From Arthrobacter sp. 18067 (lineage in GTDB: Bacteria > Actinomycetota > Actinomycetes > Actinomycetales > Micrococcaceae), in assembly GCF_902706295.1 (NCBI RefSeq), contig NZ_CACSJJ010000002.1:186001-250000 (forward strand): a stretch of DNA of 64,000 nucleotides. Direction: 5' to 3'. Both the position numbers and the translations under genes were made by a program. Numbering within the stretch: the stretch's first letter is position 1; each line of letters opens with the position of its first letter. Positions 8,791 to 17,850 of this stretch are shown here, in pieces. The notes under the pieces are model-generated. The model did not search any database. It was not told where the DNA came from and saw nothing but the letters and a program-made list of their open reading frames with translations.

Positions 8791-10295
8791 GGCGTGCCCG
8801 CGCTTCCCGGACTGCTGGCGTGTGATGGTGCGGACACGCCCGCTTTGGCCTGAAGCAAACCACGAACGTCCGTCACCAGCTGCTTGCCCTGGCGGAACGT
8901 CAGGAGTACGTACAAACTCGAGCCCACCAGCGTGCCTGCGGCCAGGGCGATGGCCGGATTGTCCATCCCCTGGGTGGCCAGCCACGCAGCGGTCCCAGCC
9001 ACTGCGGCAGCCGCCAGGGGCGGGATGCTTCCACGAAGGAGCTGCCAGGCAGTGGTCTGCAGTACGGAAGTGAGGGAGTGTACGTACAGGGGAATGACCA
9101 CCAGGCAGGCCACTGTGGCATGGGCGATCCCCGCCCCGGCAATTCCCCACCACGTGATGCCAAGGAAAAGGGCCGGCGTCAGGGCGGAAAGCCAGGCTAC
9201 CTGGACCCAAAAGAGCCACACGGTACGGCCGGCCCCAACGCTCAGGTCAGCAAAGAGTTCCACGAGGATCCTGGTGGCGCCGAATACTCCAAGCGTTGCA
9301 AGTGCAATGCCCGCCGGCGCCCACGCCCCACCGTAGGCAGTCACGATCAGCGGATGGGCCAGTGCGATCACCATTGCCGAGATCGGAAAGGCGCAGTAGG
9401 AAACGCCCGTGACAAACTTGGAGGCCAGGGGCCCGAGCGTCCCCTCTGCGAAGAGCCTGCCGAACGTTGGCACCGCGGTGGCGCGAATAACAGCCGTGAT
9501 CACTGAACTTGGCAGCCCCGCCAGGTTGAACGCCAGCAGGTACAGGCCCAGCGCCGTCGGATCCAGCATCCGCCCAATCAAGAGATAGTCCACATTCAGC
9601 GTCACGAACACCACAAGGTTGGCCATGGCAAGTGGCATGCCCAGGCGCAGTATCTCCACAGCCACTGAACGGTCAAAGCCCGGCACGTACCTTTTCGGCG
9701 TGATGATCCAATACCCGGCCATGGCAACAAGCTGGCCACCCACCCTGGACCAGGCAAGCGCCATGGCACCCCAACCGTCCAAAGCCATCGGAACCACAAG
9801 AACCAACACGGTCATCAGGCTGCAGAGGTCGACGACGACACGCGGCTTTTGCAGGAACTCCCGCCACACCATGGTGGAAGGCACCGCGCCAATGCCCTGC
9901 AGGAGGATGGTGATCGACAGGACCTGGATCACGGGAGTCGCGGCCGGGTCATCAAATGCCGCCGCCAGGGCAGGGGCAAGGGCAACAGCGGCCGCTGTCA
10001 TGATGCCACTGGTCACCAGTGCTATGGAGAACACCGTTGGCGCGATTTTGTCCGGGTCGCCGTTGCCCCGGGCAAGCGCGGCAGTGGCTCCAAGCTCGGC
10101 CATGTTCGTGGCGATTGTTTGGACCACAATAGCTACCGCAAGCGCCCCGAAGTGTTCCGGAGCGATCATGCGGGCCACGATGATGGTGGTGGCAAACTGG
10201 ACGATCCTGCCCAAGGCCATGTTGACCCCGCCCCACAGCGTGGCGCTCGCGGCCCGGTTGCCCAGAGTGCGGTCCTGACCGCCTACCGCAGTCAC
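8787..10295 (-). CDS. Wzx-type lipid-linked oligosaccharide flippase (MOP superfamily)
   Basis: About 502 aa, with hydrophobic segments throughout, as expected for 12-14 membrane helices. The N-terminus (ASATLWGGVNMALGRIVQF, ARMIAPEHFGALAVA) matches the polysaccharide-transporter/MviN-like families. GTG 10295 overlaps the upstream glycosyltransferase stop as GTGA and is preferred over the ATG 30 nt upstream. It would flip the completed lipid-linked repeat unit across the membrane before polymerisation by the Wzy-like protein. Confidence 0.85.
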   Translation of the reverse strand: MTAVGGQDRTLGNRAASATLWGGVNMALGRIVQFATTIIVARMIAPEHFGALAVAIVVQTIATNMAELGATAALARGNGDPDKIAPTVFSIALVTSGIMTAAAVALAPALAAAFDDPAATPVIQVLSITILLQGIGAVPSTMVWREFLQKPRVVVDLCSLMTVLVLVVPMALDGWGAMALAWSRVGGQLVAMAGYWIITPKRYVPGFDRSVAVEILRLGMPLAMANLVVFVTLNVDYLLIGRMLDPTALGLYLLAFNLAGLPSSVITAVIRATAVPTFGRLFAEGTLGPLASKFVTGVSYCAFPISAMVIALAHPLIVTAYGGAWAPAGIALATLGVFGATRILVELFADLSVGAGRTVWLFWVQVAWLSALTPALFLGITWWGIAGAGIAHATVACLVVIPLYVHSLTSVLQTTAWQLLRGSIPPLAAAAVAGTAAWLATQGMDNPAIALAAGTLVGSSLYVLLTFRQGKQLVTDVRGLLQAKAGVSAPSHASSPGSAGTP

Positions 10296-11365
10296 GAGAT
10301 TCCTGTCATGGCCCAGATACGCCAACGGACCCGGTCCAATTGGCCCCGCGCAAACTCGGCGGCCTGCCTTCCAACCCCTGGTTTCCAGCCGCGGGCGCCA
10401 CGGGTGATCCTGGCTTGCAACGCGTTGGCCCTATGGATGTTGCCGGGAACCTCGTGAAGGCACTCGATGAACTTCCGCAGCTCAACGGCGGCCTCCACTG
10501 ACCCGCCCCTGTTGATTTCCCTGAATCCAAGTTGCGCCGCTTCCCTGCTCAGTGCACACTTTGCCCGCTGCAACTGCCGTGCACGGCTCTTGGGGTTCAT
10601 CGGAAACCTGGGATCCTCCAGGACGCGGAAGGCATCGAGCCGGTGCTTGAGGTCAACCGCGGCCGCCGCAAACTCGGTTTGATGCATGTTGGCACCATGG
10701 ACCCGGTAGAACGCCTGGACTGGTCCATTGATCCGCCCCACATCCCATGAGCCTGCCGCCCGCAACCAGTACTCGAGGTCCCCGGAGTGCGGCAACGTTG
10801 TGCTGTAGGCGCCGACACTGAGCACCGCGTCGGTCCGCATGACCACCTCCGGGGAAAGAATGAAGTTTCTTCCGCGGGCGCACGCCAGGGAAATCCACTG
10901 CCGGCCCTCCCACACACTCCAGGTGGTGTGGTCATGTGTCGAAAGGGACGGTGGCTGATCGGTGAAATCCTTGGGCAGGCCGTAGACCATTCCCACCCCA
11001 GGGTTCGCCTCCATCAGCGCTGCGGCCCGGACCAAGGCGCCCGGAGCGATCAGGTCATCGGCGGAGAGGAGAGTAACGTAGCGGCCGCGCGCCCTGGAGA
11101 GTCCGTCGTTGTACGTAGCAATGTGCCCTTGGTTCTTCTCGTGGAGAACCACGGTGATGCGCGGATCCTCCGATGCCAGGCGCCAGGCTACGGCGGCGCT
11201 GCCGTCGGTGGAGGCGTCATCGACCACGATGACCTCAACGTCCACCCCCTCCTGCGTCAAGGCGCTGGCCACAGCGTCAGGCAGATACCGCCCGTAGTTG
11301 TAGCACGGAACCACCACCGAAATGCTCGTTGAGTGCCGCAAAGCGACCGGCCGCATCAGTTTCAT
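10292..11365 (-). CDS. Family 2 glycosyltransferase
   Basis: A 357-aa GT-A enzyme. SVVVPCYNYG (16-25) is the nucleotide-binding start, VVDDASTDGS follows (48-56), and SADD (101-104) supplies the metal-binding DXD-like motif. The C-terminal third is helical and Arg-rich (RARQLQRAKCAL), suggesting membrane or partner association. It overlaps both neighbours by 4 nt (ATGA upstream, GTGA downstream) and is therefore likely translated with them. It probably adds one residue of the repeat unit; donor and acceptor are unknown. Confidence 0.85.
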   Translation of the reverse strand: MKLMRPVALRHSTSISVVVPCYNYGRYLPDAVASALTQEGVDVEVIVVDDASTDGSAAVAWRLASEDPRITVVLHEKNQGHIATYNDGLSRARGRYVTLLSADDLIAPGALVRAAALMEANPGVGMVYGLPKDFTDQPPSLSTHDHTTWSVWEGRQWISLACARGRNFILSPEVVMRTDAVLSVGAYSTTLPHSGDLEYWLRAAGSWDVGRINGPVQAFYRVHGANMHQTEFAAAAVDLKHRLDAFRVLEDPRFPMNPKSRARQLQRAKCALSREAAQLGFREINRGGSVEAAVELRKFIECLHEVPGNIHRANALQARITRGARGWKPGVGRQAAEFARGQLDRVRWRIWAMTGIS

Positions 11366-12024
11366 TGGATGCCCTCCAACGCGGGAGAATTGCCCCGCCT
11401 GATCACACGTGCCGGAACGCCTGCCCAGGTCTCGTCATCAGGAACATCGGTCAGGACAGCCGCACCCATGCCAATGGTTGCATTCGCACCGACGGAGGTG
11501 CGCTCGCGGACGCTGGCGTTCATGCCGATGTAGGCGGCCCGGCCGATGTGGACGTTCCCGCCGAGTGACACACCCGAGGCGAAGGTCGCAAAATCGCTGA
11601 TCTCGTCGTCGTGGGTGAACGTGACTCCCGGCATGGCAACTACGTGGTTGCCGATGGTCACGGACGCGGTCATGCTCACATGCGCCAGGAGGATGCTGCC
11701 CCTGCCGATCATGCAGCCCTCGGGCACCTGCACGGAAGGATCAACAGCCGTGGCATAACGCTCTTCGTCCAGCCCGAGGGTCCGGAGCCTCATCACCACG
11801 CTCTCACGGCCTGCCCCGGACCCGATGCAGACCAGCAGCAGCGCATGGGGAAACTTCAGGGCGTCCCGGATGGGTCCAAGCACATGGGCGCCGTCCACCA
11901 CCCGCCCGAGCTTGTCTTCGTCGTCGTCGAGGATTCCAATGACGTCAAACGGCCCGCTGCTGCGGACCATGGCCAGGACTTCCCTGGCCAAACCGCTTGC
12001 TGCGATGAGGAGAAGTTCACTCAT
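11362..12024 (-). CDS. PglD/NeuD-type sugar O/N-acyltransferase (left-handed beta-helix)
   Basis: 220 aa. The N-terminal Rossmann-like half opens with LLLIAASGLAREVLAM, the PglD/NeuD signature. The C-terminal half has hexapeptide repeats (IGRGSILLAHVSMTASVTIG, ASVRERTSVGANATIGMGAA) ending in WAGVPARVI. Family members transfer acetyl from acetyl-CoA to an amino group of a UDP-sugar. It sits directly downstream of the DegT aminotransferase with ATGA overlap, so the amino sugar made by that enzyme is the likely substrate. Confidence 0.85.
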   Translation of the reverse strand: MSELLLIAASGLAREVLAMVRSSGPFDVIGILDDDEDKLGRVVDGAHVLGPIRDALKFPHALLLVCIGSGAGRESVVMRLRTLGLDEERYATAVDPSVQVPEGCMIGRGSILLAHVSMTASVTIGNHVVAMPGVTFTHDDEISDFATFASGVSLGGNVHIGRAAYIGMNASVRERTSVGANATIGMGAAVLTDVPDDETWAGVPARVIRRGNSPALEGIQ

Positions 12025-13187
12025 GTCAATCGTCCCGCGGCCCGAAGCACTGAATCGATGACGCGGACCTGGTCATGCAATGCGAGCTGGTGGTACAGGG
12101 GCAGGATGAGCGTGTGGTCCGTCAGCCATTCAGTAGCGTCCAGGGCGGCGTTGCCGGTGTCCTTGTCCGCATAGGCCGGTTGGCGGTGCGCGGCCATGAT
12201 GCCGCGTCGCGCCGAGATGCCGTCCTCGGCCAGGACAGACATCAACCCGTCACGGCCCACCGGGAACCTTGGACCGACTTCAAGCCAGCAGGACTGGAAG
12301 TTGCTGATGCCATAGTCCGGGTCGCTGGCCAGCCGGAGGCCTTCAATGCCCGCGAACGCGTTCGCGTAGGTTGCTGCGAGCTCCCGGCGGCGCTGTACGG
12401 CCGCCCGGAGCCGGCCCAGTTGAACGATCCCGACGGCGGCCTGCATGTCGGTCATGCGGTAGTTGAACCCGACCTCGAGGTACTCCTCAGCGGGTGCCAG
12501 GACGCTGGCATGGCGGTCAGCGGCGGAGACGTTCATGGCGTGTTCACGGAGGCGTCGTGACCTGTCAGCCACGTCCTTCCGCGAGGTGGAAAGCATTCCG
12601 CCCTCTCCTGTGGTGAGTATTTTGCGGGGATGGAATGACCATGCGGCCACTTCTGCGCCTGACCCAACAGGGCGGCCGTGGTAGCGGGAACCGATGGCAC
12701 AGGCGGCATCTTCCACCACTGTGATGCCAAGGGGGTCGCACAGTGCGCGGATGGGGTCGAGATCAACGGGCACCCCTCCTTGGTCAACGGCAATGACCAC
12801 TTTGGTGGCTGGCGTCAGGGCGGCCTCCACTGTTTGGGCTGTCAGGCATCCGGTGAGGGGGTCGATGTCGGCAAACACCGGACGCGCTCCCACATACGTC
12901 GCTGCGTTTGCTGTGGCAATGAAGGAGAACGAAGGGACCACCACGTCATCGCCCGGGCCAACATCCAGGACGGCCAGCGCCAGGTGCAAGGCCGTGGTGC
13001 AACTGGAGGTTGCCACAGCGAAGGCTGCCTGCTGCTCCAAGGCGAAGGCATCTTCGAACTGCCGGACTTTGGGACCTTGGGCGACCCATCCTGAGGCAAT
13101 CACCTCGGCCACGGCCTGGGCTTCCTCCTCGCCGAGCCACGGCTTCATGACGTCGATGCGTGCCAAGCGGGTCTCGGATGTTGTCAT
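12021..13187 (-). CDS. DegT/DnrJ/EryC1/StrS-family PLP aminotransferase
   Basis: A 388-aa fold-type I aminotransferase of nucleotide-sugar pathways. The PLP lysine is K189 in SFHPRKILTTGEGG. VEDAACAIGS (158-167) supplies the cofactor-binding aspartate and the substrate-site segment. It converts a keto sugar nucleotide to an amino sugar. The adjacent oxidoreductase, epimerase and acyltransferase genes define a dedicated amino-sugar pathway. It has 4-nt overlaps on both sides. Confidence 0.88.
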   Translation of the reverse strand: MTTSETRLARIDVMKPWLGEEEAQAVAEVIASGWVAQGPKVRQFEDAFALEQQAAFAVATSSCTTALHLALAVLDVGPGDDVVVPSFSFIATANAATYVGARPVFADIDPLTGCLTAQTVEAALTPATKVVIAVDQGGVPVDLDPIRALCDPLGITVVEDAACAIGSRYHGRPVGSGAEVAAWSFHPRKILTTGEGGMLSTSRKDVADRSRRLREHAMNVSAADRHASVLAPAEEYLEVGFNYRMTDMQAAVGIVQLGRLRAAVQRRRELAATYANAFAGIEGLRLASDPDYGISNFQSCWLEVGPRFPVGRDGLMSVLAEDGISARRGIMAAHRQPAYADKDTGNAALDATEWLTDHTLILPLYHQLALHDQVRVIDSVLRAAGRLT

Positions 13188-14203
13188 CGGGCACCAACTA
13201 CCGGCGCAGCAGGTCCGTTGACAGTCCGTGCAGCGGCAATCTCCTCACGGAGCGGCTGCCACCAGGACACCAGCGAACGCAGTCCATCCTCCAAACCGAC
13301 AGCAGCCTCGAATCCGAGGTGCTCCCGTGCGGCCGAAATGTCAGCCAACCGGCGGGCCACGCCATTGACTGCCCTTTCCGGCCCATGGTCAAGGTGCAGC
13401 GGGGAATCCATCACGGCCAGTAACGCATGTGCAAGTTCGGCCAAGCTGGTTTCGGTGCCGCTGGCCACGTTGTAGACCCCTTCGCGGACGTCGCTGACTG
13501 CTGCGAGGACGTTGGCCCGCGCCACATCGGCCGTATGGATGAAATCCATGGTTTGCTGGCCACTGCCGAAAATTACGGGCGGGAGGCCGTCAACGATCCT
13601 TTCCATCCAGCGGACCAACACCTCCGTGTACAGGCCATGTACATCCATCCTCGGCCCGTAAACGTTGAAGTACCGGAGGGCTACGTAGTTCAGGCCGGAC
13701 ATCGCCCGGAAGCTCCTGGCCATGCCTTCGTTGAACGATTTCGCCGCACCGTAGAAGGTGTCGTTGTTGTGGTGATGGTGGCGTTCCCTGGTGGGAAAGT
13801 CCTCCGCCATGCCATAGACGGAGGCACTGGAGGCCGTAATGAGCTTGTCCACTTTGTGTTCAGCGGCGGCCTCCAAAACGTTGAATGTACCGTCGACAAG
13901 CACTTCGAGTGCAAGCCGAGGTTCCTCGGCGCACTGGGTGATGCGGATGGCTGCCTGGTGGAACACCAGGTCCTTGCCGCTGGTGAGCCCGTGGACCAGG
14001 TCGCGGTCCCGCAGGTCCCCCTGCACCAACTGAACGCGTTCGCTGGCCAACGCGCCGTCAAGGTTCGCCAGGCGTCCCCGCACGAGGTTGTCCAGGACGT
14101 CAACGTGCGCCGCACCGGCGTCGAGCAGCTGGTCAACAAGGGTGGACCCGATGGTTCCGGCGCCGCCTGTGACCAGGACGTTGGCCCCCAGCAGCTCTTT
14201 CAC
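13184..14203 (-). CDS. NAD-dependent NDP-sugar epimerase/dehydratase (extended SDR)
   Basis: 339 aa. GGAGTIGS (13-20) is the NAD-binding glycine motif and Y151/K155 in YGAAK are catalytic. Serine is supplied by TASSASVYG (124-131). QTMDFIHTADVARAN is a typical extended-SDR region for substrate binding. An unusual HHHH (142-145) precedes the active-site helix. The start is GTG 14203, overlapping the previous stop as GTGA. It belongs to the UDP-glucose 4-epimerase-like group; the actual substrate (epimerisation or 4,6-dehydration) is undetermined. Confidence 0.85.
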   Translation of the reverse strand: MKELLGANVLVTGGAGTIGSTLVDQLLDAGAAHVDVLDNLVRGRLANLDGALASERVQLVQGDLRDRDLVHGLTSGKDLVFHQAAIRITQCAEEPRLALEVLVDGTFNVLEAAAEHKVDKLITASSASVYGMAEDFPTRERHHHHNNDTFYGAAKSFNEGMARSFRAMSGLNYVALRYFNVYGPRMDVHGLYTEVLVRWMERIVDGLPPVIFGSGQQTMDFIHTADVARANVLAAVSDVREGVYNVASGTETSLAELAHALLAVMDSPLHLDHGPERAVNGVARRLADISAAREHLGFEAAVGLEDGLRSLVSWWQPLREEIAAARTVNGPAAPVVGAR

Positions 14204-15309
14204 CGGACAACCTGGAGATTGACCTCATTGCCGGCCACCACGGTGGACTGCCCGTCGGTGCTCAGGCTTTGGGTGACTGCTTCAAGGACAGAAAGAACCC
14301 GCAGCCCGGATTCACCGCTGGTCCGCGGCATGGTGTGGTTCCGGATGGACGAAGCGAGCTCGGCCACTACCTGGCCCAGGGGCTCGCGTTCTTGCAGCGC
14401 CGGGGACCACGTGTCGCCCAGGCGATAGGAGATGGCCGAGGTCCGCTTGTCCGCGGCCGACCGCGGCTGGTGTTCCAGGCTGACTCCACGGTCGTAGACG
14501 CTGAGGCGTTGCTGCGGATTGAGGTCGTCCCAGACGAGGGTCCTCTTTGACCCTCCGATGATCATTTGCCTGATCTTGGTGGGGCTGAGCCAGTTCACAT
14601 GGATGTGCACCATGGCGTCGTTGGGCAGGCCGAAGGTCAAATGTCCCACGCAGTCCCTGCCGGTACCCAGCGGATCCGCCCCGTGCGCAGCGATCTCGGT
14701 GGGGTGCAACCCGCCGGGCAGGACGAAGTCCAGGATGGACAGGTCGTGGGGAGCCAGGTCCCAGAAGACATTGACGTCCGGTTGTACGAGTCCCAGGTTG
14801 ATGCGGACGGAGTCGACGTACAGGATGTCGCCCAGCGCACCGCTGGCCACGAGTTCCTGGATCTTCAGGACAGCGGGGGTAAAGCAGTAGGTGTGGTCCG
14901 CCATCAGGACCAGTCCCCTGGCTTTGGCCTCCTCCACCATTTCCAGGCCCTTGGCCCGGCTGTCTGCGAGAGGCTTTTCCACCAGCACGTGTTTCCCTGC
15001 GCGCAGCGCTGTCATCACGACGCCGTGATGGGTGTGTGCCGGCGTCGCCACAGCGACTGCGTCCAGGTTGTAGGTGTCCAGCAGTTCGTCCAGCGACTCG
15101 ACGACGGCGACGCCGCCAACCGTCTCGGCGAGCCGGAGGCCACGTTCGACGTCAAGGTCGCAAATGGCCACCAGATCCCAGTCGGGGCTGGCCTTCAAAT
15201 TCCTTGCGAGATTAGGACCCCAGTACCCTGCCCCGACCACAGCGATGCGAAGCTTGGGCCGCAGGGCGTGGCCGTTCAGTTGTCCTGATGGAATAGTTCG
15301 TATGCTCAT
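14200..15309 (-). CDS. Gfo/Idh/MocA-family sugar-nucleotide oxidoreductase (WlbA/WbpB-like)
   Basis: 369 aa. The Rossmann motif GAGYWGP is at 26-32 and the family-defining EKP triad is at 111-113. AHTHH (91-95) is typical of the WlbA/WbpB subgroup, which oxidises UDP-sugar C3 before transamination. With the DegT aminotransferase and acyltransferase just downstream it fits synthesis of a 3-acylamino sugar. It is separated by 57 nt from the sugar-phosphate transferase upstream and begins the run of 4-nt overlaps downstream. Confidence 0.85.
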   Translation of the reverse strand: MSIRTIPSGQLNGHALRPKLRIAVVGAGYWGPNLARNLKASPDWDLVAICDLDVERGLRLAETVGGVAVVESLDELLDTYNLDAVAVATPAHTHHGVVMTALRAGKHVLVEKPLADSRAKGLEMVEEAKARGLVLMADHTYCFTPAVLKIQELVASGALGDILYVDSVRINLGLVQPDVNVFWDLAPHDLSILDFVLPGGLHPTEIAAHGADPLGTGRDCVGHLTFGLPNDAMVHIHVNWLSPTKIRQMIIGGSKRTLVWDDLNPQQRLSVYDRGVSLEHQPRSAADKRTSAISYRLGDTWSPALQEREPLGQVVAELASSIRNHTMPRTSGESGLRVLSVLEAVTQSLSTDGQSTVVAGNEVNLQVVR

Positions 15310-15366
15310 TTCCGACTCGACTTCTGTGTGATAGCGCGGTTCTTGTCAGGTAGTGCGTGACTTTCA

Positions 15367-17049
15367 CTAGTAGGCGCCGGACGGCCGGGTCATGGCCCGG
15401 AATGTCCGCCACATGATCATTAAGTCCCCCGCTATTGACCAGTTCTCCACGTAGTAGAGATCCAGCCGGACTGCCTCATCCCACGGAAGGTCAGAGCGTC
15501 CGTTGATTTGCCATAACCCGGTGATCCCCGGCTTGATCAGCAGCCGGCGGTGGGTGTGGCGCTCGTAGCCGCTGACCTCCCGCGACAACGGCGGCCTGGG
15601 CCCCACCAGGCTCATGTTCCCCATCAGGACGTTCCAGAACTGCGGCAGTTCATCCAGGGAGTACTTCCGCATCCACCTACCGCAGCGGGTAACGCGTGGG
15701 TCGCCCCGGATCTTGAAAAGGACGCCCGCGCCCTCGTCCTGGTTGCTCAGTGCCTCCAGATGGGCTTCAGCGTCAACCACCATGGAACGGAACTTCAGCA
15801 TCTGGAAGGTGGTCCCTTGCTTTCCGATCCGTTCCTGCCTGAACAGGAAAGGCCCGGGGCTGTCCGTGCGGACGATCGCGGCCAGAATGAGCAGCACCGG
15901 CGCCAGAACCAGCAAAGCTGTTGCCGATACCGTGATGTCCATGAGCCGCTTAAGCGTGTGCTTGCCCCCGGTGTAGTGCGGAATATCCACATGCATCAGT
16001 GGCAGGCCTTCAACCGGCCGCCAATGGATGCGCGGACCGGCCACGTTGGTCAGGGTCGCTGCCAGGACCAATTCAGCAGCGTTCTCCTCCAGCCGCCACC
16101 CGAGCTCCTGGATGAATTGGTTTCCACCGGGAACCGGACCGGCCACGATCACCGCGTTGGCGCCGGTCTGCCGGACAGTGTTGGCAACACCGTAGATCGA
16201 AGACAAGACAGGGACGCGCAGGTGGTCAACCGCAAGGACAGTGCCGCGGCGTGCACCCGGGAGGCAGGCTCCCAGGATGTCGTAGGCAGCACCGGACTTC
16301 CGGTTGATCTGCTTGATGACGTACCTGACGTCCTGGGGCTCACCCACTACGATCGCGCGGGAAAGGCAACGTCCACGTGACTTCTCATGGCTTAGCCACC
16401 GGCGGAAACCCCACCTGCTGCCCGTCAGTGCTATCAGGCCCAGGGGCAAGGAAATGAGGACGAAGGAGCTGACAGCCTCCAAACGGAAAACCACCGCTAC
16501 GATGCCGAGGAATCCGAAGACCCGGAAACTGGCCGAGAGTACGCGCTTGTACTCTTCGGGGCCGACGCCGAGGACTTTGGGATCGCGGGTCCTGTAAACC
16601 TCCAAGGCTGCCAGCCACACGACCCCAAGGATCAATCCCAGGACCAGGTGTCGTGGCTGGGCAGGACTGCCGGCAGCAAGTGCCATTCCGTTTGTGTTCA
16701 CCAGAAGTCCGGCAAAGACGGCGCCGGCCACCAGGCCCGTGTCAGCCAGGCGAAGGCTGTTGGTCAGGAAGCGTGTCCACGTCAAGCGGTCCTTATGGGG
16801 AGCCTTTACCCGCGGGCGGCGGTGGGTGACTGGCGGCAGCACGAGGTCCAGGGTGACATCCGACCTCAGCGCCGCCAGTCCCGCCTTTTCAGTCCGCTGT
16901 GCAGCAGCGGACTTGCCAATCCAGGGAGACGCAGGCGGATTGACGTCGGCGGCGACGGGTTGAACCGGGAAGGCTGACCCCGCGGGGGCATGGGCCGCAC
17001 CTTTGTGTGCCGCTACCTTGCCTATACGCAAGACTGGAACTTTTACCAT
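15367..17049 (-). CDS. Polyprenyl glycosylphosphotransferase (WbaP/CpsE-like initiating enzyme)
   Basis: 560 aa. A cytoplasmic N-terminal extension is followed by about four membrane segments (about 95-220), a CoA-binding-like central domain, and the bacterial sugar-transferase domain in the last ~195 residues. Diagnostic segments are KRLMDITVSATALL, FRQERIG, MLKFRSM, DELPQFWNVL, MSLVGPRPP, and PGITGLWQINGRS. It transfers a sugar 1-phosphate to undecaprenyl phosphate and so starts the repeat unit. It is the first gene of the long - strand operon. ATG 17049 has AAGAAGG 5 nt upstream. The 200+ nt before it probably hold the operon promoter, but no convincing -35/-10 pair was found. Confidence 0.9.
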   Translation of the reverse strand: MVKVPVLRIGKVAAHKGAAHAPAGSAFPVQPVAADVNPPASPWIGKSAAAQRTEKAGLAALRSDVTLDLVLPPVTHRRPRVKAPHKDRLTWTRFLTNSLRLADTGLVAGAVFAGLLVNTNGMALAAGSPAQPRHLVLGLILGVVWLAALEVYRTRDPKVLGVGPEEYKRVLSASFRVFGFLGIVAVVFRLEAVSSFVLISLPLGLIALTGSRWGFRRWLSHEKSRGRCLSRAIVVGEPQDVRYVIKQINRKSGAAYDILGACLPGARRGTVLAVDHLRVPVLSSIYGVANTVRQTGANAVIVAGPVPGGNQFIQELGWRLEENAAELVLAATLTNVAGPRIHWRPVEGLPLMHVDIPHYTGGKHTLKRLMDITVSATALLVLAPVLLILAAIVRTDSPGPFLFRQERIGKQGTTFQMLKFRSMVVDAEAHLEALSNQDEGAGVLFKIRGDPRVTRCGRWMRKYSLDELPQFWNVLMGNMSLVGPRPPLSREVSGYERHTHRRLLIKPGITGLWQINGRSDLPWDEAVRLDLYYVENWSIAGDLMIMWRTFRAMTRPSGAY

Positions 17050-17262
17050 GTCAGCCTTCTTTGGAGACCTGCCGTTGCCTACCTATCAGTGAAGCTGCGG
17101 CCGACCGGAGGCGCACCAGTAGTCGATACTCAACTTTGCGCAGGATTACCCATACCCCCTACGTGCAAGTACCTAGCTGGCGTTGCCGGCACTACGTGCC
17201 TGGACGACGAAAAACCGCGGAAACACGGGCCGGAACCACCACGGAGATGTGCGAAACGGCAC
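17050..17262. other. Intergenic leader/promoter region of the polysaccharide operon
   Basis: About 210 bp between the polysaccharide operon start and the terminator of the small acidic gene, both on the - strand. It must hold the operon promoter and leader. I see no convincing ORF, no riboswitch-like fold and no clear sigma-70 pair with correct spacing. Confidence 0.5.
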
Positions 17263-17292
17263 AAAAAAACCGGCCACCCGAGGGCGGCCGGT
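17263..17292 (-). terminator. Rho-independent terminator of the small acidic protein gene
   Basis: Read on the - strand, the ACCGGCC/GGCCGGT stem is interrupted by one mismatch and capped by a small loop. A run of seven T (A on + at 17263-17269) follows. It separates the small gene from the polysaccharide operon. Confidence 0.85.
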
Positions 17293-17303
17293 TCGTCGGA
17301 TAT

Positions 17304-17561
17304 TCAGTCCTCGACGATCTCGAGGTCTTCGTCGGAGATCTCCTCGTCGTCTTCCTCCTCGTCGTCGAAGACCTGGAGCGGAGTAACCTCGGAATACGCC
17401 TCGTAGAGGGCGTCCTCATAAACTTCGAAGGCATCGGCGACGGCGAAAAACGCGGCCTCGACGTTGGGGTCGCCCTCACCGCGCCGGGCGGATGCGGCGG
17501 CCAAATGTTCTTCAAGGGCGGCGGTCAATGATTGAAGCGCGACACGCGGATCGATGCTCAT
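17304..17561 (-). CDS. Small acidic conserved hypothetical protein
   Basis: 85 aa, function unknown. The N-terminal ~65 residues are a predicted helical region (LTAALEEHLAAASAR, FAVADAFEVYEDALYEAY). The last ~18 residues are almost all Asp/Glu. Such acidic tails occur in small actinobacterial proteins that are often annotated simply as hypothetical. It is divergent from the DUF5703 gene (39-nt gap) and ends in its own terminator, so it is a single-gene unit. Confidence 0.75.
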   Translation of the reverse strand: MSIDPRVALQSLTAALEEHLAAASARRGEGDPNVEAAFFAVADAFEVYEDALYEAYSEVTPLQVFDDEEEDDEEISDEDLEIVED

Positions 17562-17600
17562 GACTTCACGTTAGCCGGAAAAGGACGAAAATGGAGAGGG

Positions 17601-17834
17601 ATGAGAGAACAATTTCCGGGTAGCTCCGTGGAGCGCCAACGAGACTATGCACGTCAGTACGAGTACCTCGTCCTGACGGTAGGACCTGACGATTCGCTGC
17701 CTGATGCCCGCCGCCGGCTCGCCGAACATTCCGAGTATGGCAAGTGGGAGCTCGAACGCAGCGTGCTCTACGTTGGCGGTGGTAGACGCTTCTGGCTACG
17801 CCGCAAGGTCTATTCTGTGCAGCGGACTGTGTAG
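17601..17834 (+). CDS. DUF5703 family protein
   Basis: 77 aa. YEYLVLTVGPDDSLPDARR, EYGKWELERSVLYVGG and RFWLRRKVYSVQRT match the DUF5703 pattern of actinobacteria; function unknown. ATG 17601 is used because GGAGAGGG immediately precedes it and the conserved part starts about 17 residues in. The spacing from SD to ATG is short, so the start is not certain. It is convergent with the acyl-CoA-dehydrogenase-like gene, with a 16-nt gap. Confidence 0.75.
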   Translation: MREQFPGSSVERQRDYARQYEYLVLTVGPDDSLPDARRRLAEHSEYGKWELERSVLYVGGGRRFWLRRKVYSVQRTV

Positions 17835-17850
17835 CCCTCGCCAGGAACCA

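Noticed and set aside
13763..13786. His4 plus Asn stretch in the epimerase
   Set aside because: It lies in a variable loop before the active-site helix; a chance metal-site look is not evidence of function.
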